Shown here piece by piece: positions 9,206 through 18,935 of a DNA stretch of 25,000 nucleotides (the first letter of the stretch is position 1; the number at the start of each line of letters is the position of its first letter). The notes beneath the pieces were generated by a model. That model worked only from the letters and a program-made list of their open reading frames with translations. It did not search any database and had not been told where the DNA came from. The position numbers and the translations under genes were made by a program. The DNA comes from Trachelipus rathkii. Lineage: Eukaryota > Arthropoda > Malacostraca > Isopoda > Trachelipodidae. The stretch covers positions 12,501 through 37,500 of the forward strand of contig JABUQX010020991.1 of the NCBI GenBank assembly GCA_015478945.1, read 5' to 3'.

Positions 9206-11401
9206 ACAATATACCACCTCTCACGGGCTGCTGGGCCTTTCAAGGAGGGCAGGAAGCAAATACATGAGGAAACCCACCAAATATGCATCAAATATCACAG
9301 GTGAGTGCAAAAGTATTTTTTAAAGAGTAGGAAAAAATACAGTTGGAAAAGCAGAAGATGGCAAAGAGTTCCGCCCGAACAGAAGTGGCTGGAAAGAAGG
9401 AGGTATCATTACGAGCGATCCTTGAGTCTCCAATATTCACACAATTTTCGTGAGAGAACAATGAGCCTCTTGTCATACGATGGCTACGCAGTGGTGGAGG
9501 TATGCGAGAGGCCAATTCTCGGTAGAAACTGCTTTTGTAAAGCATATAGAAAAAGAGATAGGGCACTAGCGAAACGACACAGAGAAAGAGGGCCAAGAGA
9601 GTTTGAAAGTAAGGGGTTAGTTAATAAGTCTCTTAGCTTTAGACTCAAGCTCAATGCATAAGATAGGTAGAATAGCAAACTCCCAAAATGTGAGAACAGT
9701 ACTCCAACAAGGGCGAATAAGGCCCTTATATAACTGGAGTAGCTGTGCAGAGGAAAAAAATTCCCGCAACCTGAACAGAACTCCCAGCTTCTTTGAGGCC
9801 ACCTTGGCAACCATTGTGATATGAGGTTTCCAGGACAATTTTTTTTTTTATGTTCAGACCAAGAATGTTTATGTTGTCAACAGGTGAGACGTTAGAACCG
9901 TCGAAAAAAATAGGAAAGTTAGGAGGTGTTTTTGAGAGGAAGATGTAAAGAAGTTGAGTTTTCAAAGAGTTGAATTTCACAAGGTTGCGGTGGCCCCACC
10001 GGGAAATCCCATCCAGGTCAGCAAGAATAGAATCAGAAAGCTGAAGACGAGAGGCAACTCTAGATGCAAAAGAGGGAGCAGATTTGAAATGAGTGGAAGA
10101 ATGGAGAGTTGAGTCGTTGGCATAAGAGTGAACAGAGTTAGAAGTACAGCTGAGGAGATCGTTGATGAAAAGTAAGAATAAAGTTGGAGATAAAACAGAA
10201 CCTTGAGGAACACCACAATTAACAGGAAAGGAGGAAGAAGTCGCTCCATCAACGAGTGCTGATATGGAACGACCAGAAAGAAAACTTGACAAGAGTAAGC
10301 AAAGAGAAGGAGGAACCCAAAGGAAGGGAGCTTAGGGAGTAGTGACGCATGCCATACCCGGTCAAAAGCTTTTGATATGTCGAGCACGTCACCACACAAG
10401 ACTCCCCCATAGTTCCTAAGGGCATAATACCATAAATCAGTTAGATAGAAAAGTATGTCACCAGTTGTCAACATAAATCGAGAATCGAAAGCCATACTGA
10501 TGATCTGAAAAGAAGTAAAATCTGTGATAGATGATCAGGAAATGAGAGTTACGAAGAGTTTCAAAGATTTTAGATAGAATACAAGTAAGAACTATAGGAC
10601 AGTAGTTAGAAGGATCAGAGCGGCTACCCTTTTTTGGGATTGGCTGGACATATGCGCTCTTCCAACACTGAAGGAAATAGTATTAAGGCATAGAGAGTAG
10701 AGTTGAACGATGACAGGGCTAGCTCATACGAATGCTCCCTCAAAACACGGGGAGGAATGCCATCGGGCCACCCTAACGCCTTCCTGACGTTTATAGACGA
10801 TCAGTCCCATGCACTTGATCATGCCATGGCTCACGGGAAGGGCATAGGAAACCTGAGAGGGAAGAAGCAGGAGGAGGGATGCCAGAATCGTCCAGGGTAG
10901 AATTAGATGAAAAAAAGAGGCCAAAGAGATTGGCCTTTTCAGTAGGAGAGTTAGCTACAGAACCATCAGAGCGAATAACTGGAGGAAAAACAGATTTACA
11001 AAATTTATTAGAGATGTTTTGGCAAGAGGCCAGATATTTAGTAGGAGAACCAAGTAGGTTGTCGCACTTTCTTTTGGTGAAAGCGCGCCCTGTCGAATAA
11101 TAGCCCTGCAACGATTCCGAGCAGAATGGAAATTGAAGCAGAAGTGGAAGCAGGAGGTGAGGTTCTTGCCGGAAATGGAAGCGGCTAATACCACCTCTGA
11201 ATGGGCGAGAACATTCTCCATCGAACCATGTACTTTGTGTAGAAAATGATTTAGTTGAAGATGGAATGAACCCGCTCATACCCTCAATGATTACGGGCCC
11301 TACCTTTCGCAGCAGCAGGCAGAAGCAATGTACCAGTCAAAGCAAGATTCACTCAAGTATAGTTTGCAAAGAAACGACGCAACGCCACCCAATTAGCCTG
11401 A
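9206..11401 (-). mobile_element. Jockey-like LINE, copy 1, 5'-truncated
   Basis: The minus strand reads from the end of the endonuclease-RT linker (near 11380) to a 3' end at about 9206. The 3' terminal sequence, CCTCCTTGAAAGGCCC then CCCGTGAGAGGTGGT, matches the 3' end of copy 2 at about 21060-21100, and both are followed immediately by TA repeats. Apurinic-endonuclease motifs are missing, so the copy is 5' truncated. It abuts (AT)n arrays at both ends. Confidence 0.8.
9300..11380 (-). pseudogene. LINE reverse transcriptase ORF2 remnant, copy 1
   Basis: The minus strand carries, in order: ALRRFFANYT (about 11360); [13 protein letters not shown] and WFD (11279-11230); the linker with SARNRCRAIIRQG and LAKNISN-type segments; STLDDSGIPPP (about 10890); TGDILFYLTDLW and LDISKAFDRVWHASLLPKLP (10460-10340), the RT region with the first catalytic Asp; GVPQGSVLSPTLFLLFINDLL (10210-10150); SYANDSTLH (about 10127-10101), where YADD should be; GISRWGHRNLVKFNSLKTQLL; ASKKLGVLFRLREFFS; LYKGLIRPC; and the thumb and C-terminal region with ELASRIPPPLR and RIARNDTSFFPATSV (about 9540-9360). 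It is a non-LTR reverse transcriptase of the Jockey/CR1-like group. Stops and frame changes, together with the YAND motif, indicate a dead copy. Plus-strand frames over this region are shadows. Confidence 0.85.
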
Positions 11402-11455
11402 TTATATATATATATATATATAATATATATATATATATAAATGCTATATATATAT

Positions 11456-11545
<90 letters not shown>
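11402..11545. repeat. (AT)n array
   Basis: A TA repeat with a few slips joins the truncated 5' side of LINE copy 1 to the LTR-like block. Confidence 0.95.
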
Positions 11546-11559
11546 TTACTTTTTTTGTG

Positions 11560-12000
11560 TGTGAGGTAATGTAGTACTCTCAATTATAACTATTCGCAAA
11601 AATTTTAATTTTGTATTTATGTTCGAACTTATGCTAAATTTGCATAAGCAAAATTTTAACATAAGTCCGAACGAAATTATATATAAACCCGCCTTGTCGA
11701 GATACTCAATTATTCAGACTTACTTCTCTCCAACTTCTCTCCGAAACTCAATCTCCCGAAAACAAGTTTCAAGAAATTCCAATCTCAGCAGGGGAGGTAA
11801 ACAGCCGACTAAGCAATCGAGAAGCAGAATCTTCGACTCGCAAAATTCAAGAACGAAAGTCACCCAGAAGGGGAGGTAAACCGGCTAAGAACAAGACTGT
11901 TATCAAAAATTTGAGATAAGAGTATCTCAGCAAGGGGTAACTTTTGTAAATAGTTTTAAATTGCCACTATTATATATAATATAGGGCCTTGCTCCCAAAA
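11560..12000 (+). other. Possible solo LTR or promoter-bearing repeat
   Basis: The block contains a nested inverted repeat (GTTCGAACTTATG near 11620 against CATAAGTCCGAAC near 11660), TATAAA at 11682-11687, and TTCAGACT, an arthropod-like initiator, about 34 bases downstream. After this come two copies of AGGGGAGGTAAAC followed by GGCTAAG or CCGACTAAG, and TCTCAGCA twice. There is no coding content beyond a short chance frame. Layout and lack of genes resemble an LTR with U3-TATA-R, but I could not define TG...CA ends or a target duplication. Confidence 0.35.
11682..11720 (+). promoter_or_regulatory. Candidate TATA box plus initiator
   Basis: TATAAA (11682-11687) and ATTCAGACT (A at 11716) have the usual TATA-to-start distance of about 30 bp. 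Use as a promoter is inferred from spacing only, in a region with many chance TATA strings; the GC-bearing sequence after it makes this one stand out. Confidence 0.35.
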
Positions 12001-12028
12001 GAAGCCACCAACTTAGCACGTTTTGCCC

Positions 12029-12197
<169 letters not shown>

Positions 12198-12330
12198 CTT
12201 ATATATGGTGGCTTGGCCATATCTTCGTCTTATAACATCAATCCAGTTTCTAGAATCCGGGAATCTTAATTTTAGGATAAAAAGTAGCACCAAGGCTTTG
12301 GACAGCATAGGAAAATCTTTAATGTTACAA

Positions 12331-12371
12331 TATACAACGTTTCGGAAACAACATAGTTTCCATCATCAGGC
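12331..12371 (-). ncRNA. Hammerhead-ribozyme-like core in Penelope terminal region
   Basis: The minus strand reads CTGATGA (12369-12363), T, a 6-bp stem GGAAAC/GTTTCC with a 6-nt loop (12361-12344), then GAAA (12343-12340) and CGTTGTA. CUGAUGA-stem II-GAAA is the hammerhead core, and hammerhead motifs are established in Penelope-like elements. Stems I and III are not clear in a single copy, so activity is doubtful. Confidence 0.5.
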
Positions 12372-12766
12372 TAGAAACAAATAATAAAACGCAATAAATA
12401 GAGAGTAGAGAAAAAGTACCAGCTTACTAAAGCTTCTAAATAATATGTCGTTAAGTATTAACGAAACAAAAAATAAATTAAGGAGTTAAATTTCCACTCA
12501 GCATTAATGATTACATTATTAATTCTCCTTAAACAATAAACAATAACAGACTAAGTTAAATACTCGAATTTCACAGACCTATATTGAAAATTAAAACATA
12601 ATTAACAGTACAGTACCGAACAAAACAATATATCATACAAAAGGGGTAACTTAATGATTTTTTAATTATTGGCAAAATATAGAAACTTACTTAAATCAAG
12701 ATAATGGTGGTGATTAGATTAAAGTAATATGCAACTTTCTCCTTCCTTGCTTCATGTCACGTAAGG

Positions 12767-13069
12767 TTACACTAGTTGGAGTTTAAATGGACCACTGTCA
12801 CTGTTTAACGAAGGTTTAATTTCTGTAATGTAAAGCGATTCGGCAAAGTGCAAGTTGGTTTGAGAGCTAGTTTGTAACAGTATAGAAAAATTAGTATGAT
12901 TAAAAGGGTGATCATATGTATGTGAATGATCACGTATAGCTGAGTGCGAAGGACAGTTAAGGAGAGAATTTGTGCGTGTAGAGACACCCCTATGCTCGTC
13001 GGTTCTGACAGAAAGTTGACGTAGAGTAGCTGCCCGAGAACTGAAGAGGAATAAGCGGCTTACGCCGTT
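12767..13069 (-). pseudogene. C-terminal part of Penelope-like GIY-YIG endonuclease
   Basis: A single minus-strand frame reads LRQLSVRTDEHRGVSTRTN, then NCPSHSAIRDHSHTYDH, TNFSILLQTSSQTNLHFAES, LYITEIKPSLNSD and stops at 12767. The order R...EHRG, SAIRDH, ES-L and a terminal LN matches the second half of Penelope GIY-YIG domains: Arg of the helix, Glu in AES, and Asn in SLNS. The GIY and YIG strands that should lie upstream are scrambled or missing, so this is a fragment. The identification rests on motif order rather than an alignment. Confidence 0.6.
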
Positions 13070-13146
13070 TTTGACGCGTCCAGTTCCGAGCGAAGATTAG
13101 GCCTAACGCGAGATCGGACCAATCGACCAGGTGATCAATTGACGAT

Positions 13147-13454
<308 letters not shown>

Positions 13455-13535
<81 letters not shown>

Positions 13536-13573
13536 CGTATATTAATCTATATATATATATACATATATATATA
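13455..13573. repeat. (TA)n array
   Basis: About 75 bases of pure TA, an interruption (AAAAATACGTATATTAATC), then more TA. It abuts the 5' end of the SINE. Confidence 0.95.
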
Positions 13574-13589
13574 TTCAGGAATCGCTTTT

Positions 13590-14434
13590 TTGGCTCCGGC
13601 TCCGGCTCTCCGGCTCCGGCTCAGCCTCTGGTTCCCATATATTTCTGGTGGTTGGATTTATCATATCGGGTTAAAGACTTTGGAGGGGGGTTTAGATGAG
13701 TGTTGTAACCTCATCATAGACGAGGTTACGTCCCATCTGTTTGCGAGGGGACCCCACCCCCTAAAAAATCGACATGTTCGTGAAGGCTGGTGGTGAGAGG
13801 ATTCCAGGGTTGTTTCTAGAAAGGATTGGTGTCGGAATCGAGGACAGCATCGACACCGGAGCTGGAGCCGATGCAGTGCCCGAGTTAATAAACCCCCACA
13901 GAGGGTCCCCGAATGAAAAAAAGCACAGAGTGCAAACTGGGGCAGAAGGGAGGAAGGAAGGATGAGGGGATGGAATGAAAAATCAGGAAGGTGGAGAAGA
14001 ATTGGCTATAGGAGTAGGAGTTGACAGCTGCATCGGTGCTGGCTCAGGTGCGGTGCCGAGTTATTAAATATTTGTGTAATGATACAATATTGGTGTCTTT
14101 ATATATATGTTATTGAACCCATAGATCTTGAATATGATGTTTTTAAAGTCGTAAAGGGTGTCTGGGAACCCCCAGTGTGGGGGGTACCCCCTAGAAATGA
14201 ACAGAATGCATAATAAGTGGAGAAAGAGTCGGATTCAGAGGGCCCAAGAGAGAGAAAAAAAGAGTGGAGAAGGAGTCTAAGTAAGAAGAACCGGAGTTGA
14301 CATCTGCACCGGTGTTGGCTCCGGTGCTGGCACCGGTGCAGTGCTGAATTAATAAATAGTCGTCTAGTCCCATATTAGTATCAAAATATATGTTTATAAG
14401 GACGTAGAACTCGAATATGAGGGTTGTAAGTTCA

Positions 14435-14435
<1 letters not shown>
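13590..14435. repeat. (GGCTCC)n followed by degenerate ~190-270-bp tandem units
   Basis: After a GGCTCC hexamer tract (13591-13622), a GC-richer unit occurs about three times. Its markers are a GACA-GCATCGACACCGGAGC-like core at about 13840, TTGACAGCTGCATCGGTGCT at about 14022 and TTGACATCTGCACCGGTGTT at about 14296, each followed by CAGTGC or CGGTGC and GAGTTA/GAATTA-ATAAA. Other markers are an AATATGA(T/G)G-TTGTAA-like segment and a run of C then G (CCCCCAGTGTGGGGGG at 14170-14186, related forms at 13750 and 13890). The short plus-strand frames have no supported function. Confidence 0.6.
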
Positions 14436-14436
<1 letters not shown>

Positions 14437-14501
<65 letters not shown>

Positions 14502-14640
14502 AAAATATAAAATAAATAAAATAAAATAAAAAATAAAATAAAAAATATAAAAAAAAATCTAGAAAAGAAAATAGAAAATGAAAAAAATAAAAAATAAAAA
14601 AAATAAATAAAAATTAAAAAAAAAATATAATTTTTTATTC
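14437..14640. repeat. (AAAT)n and A-rich degenerate tract
   Basis: About 65 bases of pure AAAT repeats, then AAAAT/AAAATAA variants and poly-A stretches. Confidence 0.95.
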
Positions 14641-14839
14641 TTTATGTTTATAACTTAAAAAATTGAGTTTTTACACCCCTAAAAACAGTAAATCAGTAAA
14701 TCAAGCTACCCCTCCCCTCCCCCCTCCAAACCCTGATCTGTTGAGTTATTGATCTATTGATCTATTGATCTATTGATTCAAGTCATATTTCGAGTGTCAT
14801 TTTAGATAAACATAACATAGAAATAAGTTCTTTTATACT
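14641..14839. repeat. Pyrimidine-rich spacer with (TTGATCTA)n
   Basis: It contains CCCCTCCCCTCCCCCCTCC (about 14710) and about four TTGATCTA octamers (14738-14778). No gene is seen. Confidence 0.7.
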
Positions 14840-15562
14840 GACCAATGAATATATATATGCTAATGCGACAAAGTTTTCACATCAATAATGCTAACATGTC
14901 ATAATCTGAACTAAGAATATAATGTACAACGACAAACCTAACATGCTTTAAGCACGAATAAACTGTTAACATTAACAAAGTTCCATACTTAACAACAGTA
15001 AAGTAACTAACATTGAGCGCAGAACGTAACCTACTCACACTTTTTCTAACATATCATGGATATTTTTACATTAACATAGTAATATTTAACAAAATTTTAT
15101 CATAACCTTGTCTAATTATCATACTGATCAATGAATATATGCTAACGTAACAAAGTTTCCACATCAATAAAGCAAACATAGCATCAACTGAACTACGAAT
15201 ATAATGTACAACGACAAAACCTAACATACCTTATGCATGAATAAACTGTTAACATTAACAAAGTTCCACACATAACAACAGTAAAGTAACTAACATAGCA
15301 TACAAAACGTAACCTATTCACCACTTTCTCAAACATATCTCTAACATATCGTTATATTTTACATTAACATAGTAACATTTAACAAAAAAATTATCATAAC
15401 CTAACCTAATTATCATACTGACCAACGAATATATGCTAATGTGACAAAGTTTTCACATCAATAATGCTAACAGGTCATAATCTGAACTAAGAATATAATG
15501 TACAACGACAAACCTAACACGCTTTAAACACGAATAAACTGTTAACATTAACAAAGTTCCAT
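14840..15562. repeat. ~290-bp satellite-like tandem repeat, 2.5 copies
   Basis: GACCAATGAATATAT (14840), GATCAATGAATATAT (15126) and GACCAACGAATATAT (15420) each start a unit with GCTAA, CACATCAATAA, TATAATGTACAACGACAAA and AATAAACTGTTAACATTAAC in the same order; periods are about 286 and 294. The third copy stops at about 15562, where the hAT coding remnant begins. Copies 1 and 3 share variants that copy 2 lacks (for example GTCATAATCTGAACTAAG). Confidence 0.85.
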
Positions 15563-15743
15563 AATTAATTACCTAAACATTATTCTGGAAATTCGAAATA
15601 CTATTGCCACAATAAGAGACAAACATGTTCAGAGAATCCACCCTAAGAAGAAAATACATTCCCAAATTGCCTAAATGTTGTGAAACCCGTTGGACTCAAA
15701 AGTATCTTAGCAATGCTATTTTCCGTAAATATATGATAATAAT

Positions 15744-15858
15744 CACTGGCCAACAAAGATTTTGCGGCAAAACATTTGAAGGTCATTTTATAGATAACTT
15801 GTTGCCCTGATTCCGAATATGACCTCCGTTTTCCTAGATTTGGCTCTAGTTTTTGAGA
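15744..15858. repeat. Left terminal inverted repeat of the 2205-bp element
   Basis: The first 14 bases are a perfect inverse match to the right end. The outer middle differs, where the right copy has a long A/T run. The inner 50 bases match well. Confidence 0.85.
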
Positions 15859-16013
15859 AAAATGGTGGTCACAAAAATACATTAATAACAACAATTTATG
15901 TTAGGTTGTAACGTAATTCACAGAAAAAAAAAAATATATATCAAATTGTTAATGAGTAAGTACATAAAATGATAATAGGTCAAAACATTCAATTCAGTAC
16001 AATGAAATCACAA

Positions 16014-17695
16014 TTAATGCATTACAAATCGCTGTCTATATGATTGTCTTCTGTGTGCAGAATGTGGACAATCACGTTGAAGGCTCCAACAATAGTCTGC
16101 CATCATGTGTGTATCCCATCTTTCTTGGTATCTTTCTTCCATCACCTTGATATCTTGATGGAACCTCTCCCCTTGTTCCTCACTATAACATCCTAGATTA
16201 TCCGGAAACCGATCTAAGTGACTATGTAGAAAGTGAATTTTTATGCTCATATTAGCATTCAAATTTTTGAAGTCTGAAAGCATTTTCTGTACGAGTTCTA
16301 CATAGTTGGCAGATTTGTGGTTGCCCAAAAAGTTCTGAACAACCAAGACAAAACTTTTCCAGGCAGATGCTTCAATATCAGTCATGGAATTTATGAAATT
16401 GTCATTCTTGATGATTTGGCGAATTTGAGGGCCGCTAAAGATTCCAGCTTTGAGTTTCTCCATACTCAACCCTGGAAAAAATCTGCAAATATATTTGAAA
16501 CATTCACCATCTTTGTCAAGGGCCCTAACAAATTGCTTCATCAGTCCTAGTTTGATGTGGAGTGGTGGGAAAATAATTTTTCCCCTGTCAACCAGTGGTT
16601 CGTTAATATTTGATGCACCTACAGGTCATATTTTTCCTAGCAGGCCATACAACTTTTTCCCAGTGGTCTTCTTTAGCCCTACTATCCCACAAGCATGTGA
16701 ACAAGGGTACTTAGTATATCCGCTTTGCTGCCCAAGTAAGATGTTGACCATCTTCAAATCAACGCATATAGACCACTGGTGTTCATTATATCTAAGCTTC
16801 TGCAAGATCATTCTTATATTTTCATATTCCTCTTTCAGTTTGTTGAGTGACCTATTGGAATCAATGCATAACTATTGCCATTGTACAATAAAACACACTT
16901 CAAGCTTCTCGTTGAACTATCCATAAACAATCATAATCTTCTGGTCGGTATTTAGGTAACCCCACTTGGAGTAGGAGTCCAGAGATGTTCCTACAGTATA
17001 CTAGGTCTTCTTCAATGAAAATGGAAGAAGTACTACCTCTCTTGTCCAGAAAAAGTTATTTTACATTCGGACTTGAGACAGTTCTTTTCACTTAGTCTAG
17101 ATGCTAAAAGCTCAGAATATTGCTTGGAGAGACTTAACTCTCGTACTAAATCATTGATCTCTTCCTGGGAGAACTGTTGCTGTGTAGAAGTACTTTCTTC
17201 ATATTCACTACCACTATCTGCACGTGTGCACACCAAATCCTGGATATCTTCTTCATCAGACAATGCTAGGTCTGGGAGTGTAGTGAACACTGGGATGGGG
17301 ACATCGTCGGAGTGTGGTACTGGTCGCCTTGCTGATTCCAAATCCGGATACTCAAATTTACATTTCTTGTAACGATTGATACCTTTCACATTAACCAAAC
17401 AAAAATAACAGTCACTGTGGTGATTCTTTGGCTCCCGCCATACCATAGGCACACCAAATTTTAAACCTTTTCTTCGTCCATTTTTCCACTGACGTAGATT
17501 TTCGACACACGTTTTACAGACCATATGGGGAGCCCAAGACTTATCTTGGTCTCCAAGTTTCATTCCAAAGTATGCCAGATATGCTTGCTTCACAAAGTTA
17601 GTAATATTTCTTCTTTGGCTCTCCTGGCAATATTCGCCACAGATGTAACATAATACATTGGGGTTATTCAAACAGGCTCTTCGTGAAGTACTCAT
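16014..17695 (-). pseudogene. Putative transposase of an unclassified family, several frameshifts
   Basis: Starts at ATG 17695 (MSTSRRACLNNPNV). The N-terminal part has Cys pairs CYIC (16-19), CKTC (60-63, with His57) and CYFC (96-99), a likely zinc-binding region; then an acidic stretch ending near 17033. Between 17033 and 16541 the frame shifts several times, but conserved blocks remain: LFMDSSTRSLK (Asp at 16919-16921), YNEHQW, ICVDLKMVNILLGQQ (Asp at 16758-16760) with GYTKYPC, and NEPLVDRGKIIFPPLHIKLG. The last part (16541-16014) has FPGLSMEKLKAGIFSGPQIR, HFLHSHLDRFPDN and CYSEEQGERFHQD (Glu of GER at 16167-16169). I recognise the whole as a multicopy uncharacterised protein in invertebrates. 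A D...D...E layout and its place between inverted repeats argue for a transposase. Plus-strand frames 16317-16926 and 17073-17372 are shadows. Confidence 0.75.
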
Positions 17696-17825
17696 AGTGT
17701 TCTGAAAATAGAAAAAAATAAAGTATATATAAAGGTAAGCCCTATAAAAAGAAATAAAACGATATTACTGTAAAATATGCATTAAAAAAGATATTTGTTT
17801 AAGAGTAAATCTGGAACACCCTGTA

Positions 17826-17948
17826 TCTCAAGAACTAGAGCCAATCTTGGAAAACTAATGTCATTTCTGAAATCAGCATTCTCGATATACTATAATTTCG
17901 ATAAAATATCCTTGGTAGCAAAAAAAATTTTTTTTTTGTTGGCCAGTG
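17826..17948. repeat. Right terminal inverted repeat of the 2205-bp element
   Basis: Inverse partner of 15744-15858. It contains an A8/T10 run that the left copy lacks, which probably expanded by slippage after insertion. Confidence 0.85.
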
Positions 17949-18519
17949 ATAATCGTTGAAGGGTTAGAAAAATTGTCAAAGGAAGGCAACAATCAAACAA
18001 GGAAAACAGTTTTTCTATTATACTGTTCGGCAACAAAACCCAATTTCATTATTACCTCTTCCGTAATAGAGAAATAGTTTGTTTTAGTTTGAACTAGTGG
18101 CAAACATTATTCAAACAAAAAATATTGACCTTGTACAGTGCTGTGATCATGTCCAAAGAATTTTGAAAGTTGTCAAAGACCACTGTAAGACTGCTGATCA
18201 AATAATAGCTGATCTGCTCTTATCCTCTAATGTTATTACTGCTGAGTTCTCAGCAGAACTTGCACCACCTAGAAAAGTACAATCCCATCAACATAAAGCA
18301 AATCATCCTGCTAAAACCTTTGCTGAATACTATAAAGGCTCTGTACTTGTGCCTTATTTTGACTCACTTTCAGTCACTTTAGAGATTAGATTTTCAGAAA
18401 ACAACGTGCCAACATTTCATCTTTTTCATTTTCATATGTTAGGTGCTCCCGTAGACAGTTTGCGTTAGAAAGCAAAATACTCTTCAGAGTTTTATAATCT
18501 CTATTAGTGATGGACATGA

Positions 18520-18662
18520 CATCCGCATCCGCATCCGCATTTGCGGAACATCCGCACCTAAATTGACATCCGCATCCACATCCACATCCGCATCCTCACT
18601 TAACGGCACATCCGCATCCGCATCCGCATCCTTTTTGGAAAAATGAGGATGTGCGGATGTTT
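18520..18662. repeat. (CATCCG)n arrays, left subterminal
   Basis: Three clusters of CATCCG with CATCCA/CATCCT variants are separated by AAATTGA and TTAACGG, followed by one inverted unit. Confidence 0.9.
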
Positions 18663-18757
18663 TCTACATTTGATTAAATGCATATAAAATAAATATTTTT
18701 TGGCATCTATATCATGGGAGTTTATTGGAATAATTGTAATTTTGAATTTCGATTTCT

Positions 18758-18760
<3 letters not shown>

Positions 18761-18843
<83 letters not shown>

Positions 18844-18848
18844 GTTGT

Positions 18849-18903
<55 letters not shown>
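18761..18903. repeat. (TA)n array split by TTTATGTTGTTATTTTTATT
   Basis: Two pure TA tracts of about 78 and 44 bp lead directly into the 5' end of LINE copy 2. Confidence 0.95.
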
Positions 18904-18907
<4 letters not shown>

Positions 18908-18935
18908 GTTTTTTCTGGCACTTTGATCGGGCCGA

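Larger units (their letters stand above)
12225..13110 (-). mobile_element. Penelope-like element, 3' fragment
   Basis: Minus-strand fragment holding the end of a GIY-YIG-type C-terminal domain (12767-13069), about 400 bases of AT-rich 3' untranslated sequence and a terminal region with the CTGATGA...GAAAC motif typical of Penelope-like terminal repeats (12331-12371). The reverse transcriptase part is absent. Confidence 0.65.
15744..17948 (-). mobile_element. 2205-bp TIR transposon carrying an unclassified gene family
   Basis: The ends are CACTGGCCAACAAA inward on both sides (15744-15757; complement at 17935-17948). Similarity continues imperfectly over about 115-123 bp, strongest in the inner block CTGATT...GTTTTCC...GATT, GGCTCTAGTT and TTGAGA (to 15858 and from 17826). 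ATAAT flanks both ends (15739-15743, 17949-17953). A 2-bp AT duplication would also fit and also keeps the frame, so 5 bp is favoured, not proven. Excision restores the hAT frame (RKYMI... to VEGLEKLS). The interior holds one gene on the minus strand, start near the right TIR and stop near the left TIR, as expected for a transposase in an autonomous element. Confidence 0.85.

Noticed and set aside
9305..9661. 118-codon plus-strand frame rich in Arg
   Set aside because: Antisense to the LINE copy 1 C-terminal region.
11619..11879. 86-codon plus-strand frame
   Set aside because: It crosses the TATA/initiator block and direct repeats of the LTR-like sequence; no family match.
16317..16926. Plus-strand frames of 77 and 158 codons
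   Set aside because: Antisense shadows of the minus-strand gene in the 2205-bp element.
18520..18662. CRISPR-like spacing of CATCCG clusters
   Set aside because: Eukaryotic context, hexamer units without unique spacers of constant length; it is a microsatellite in a hAT element.
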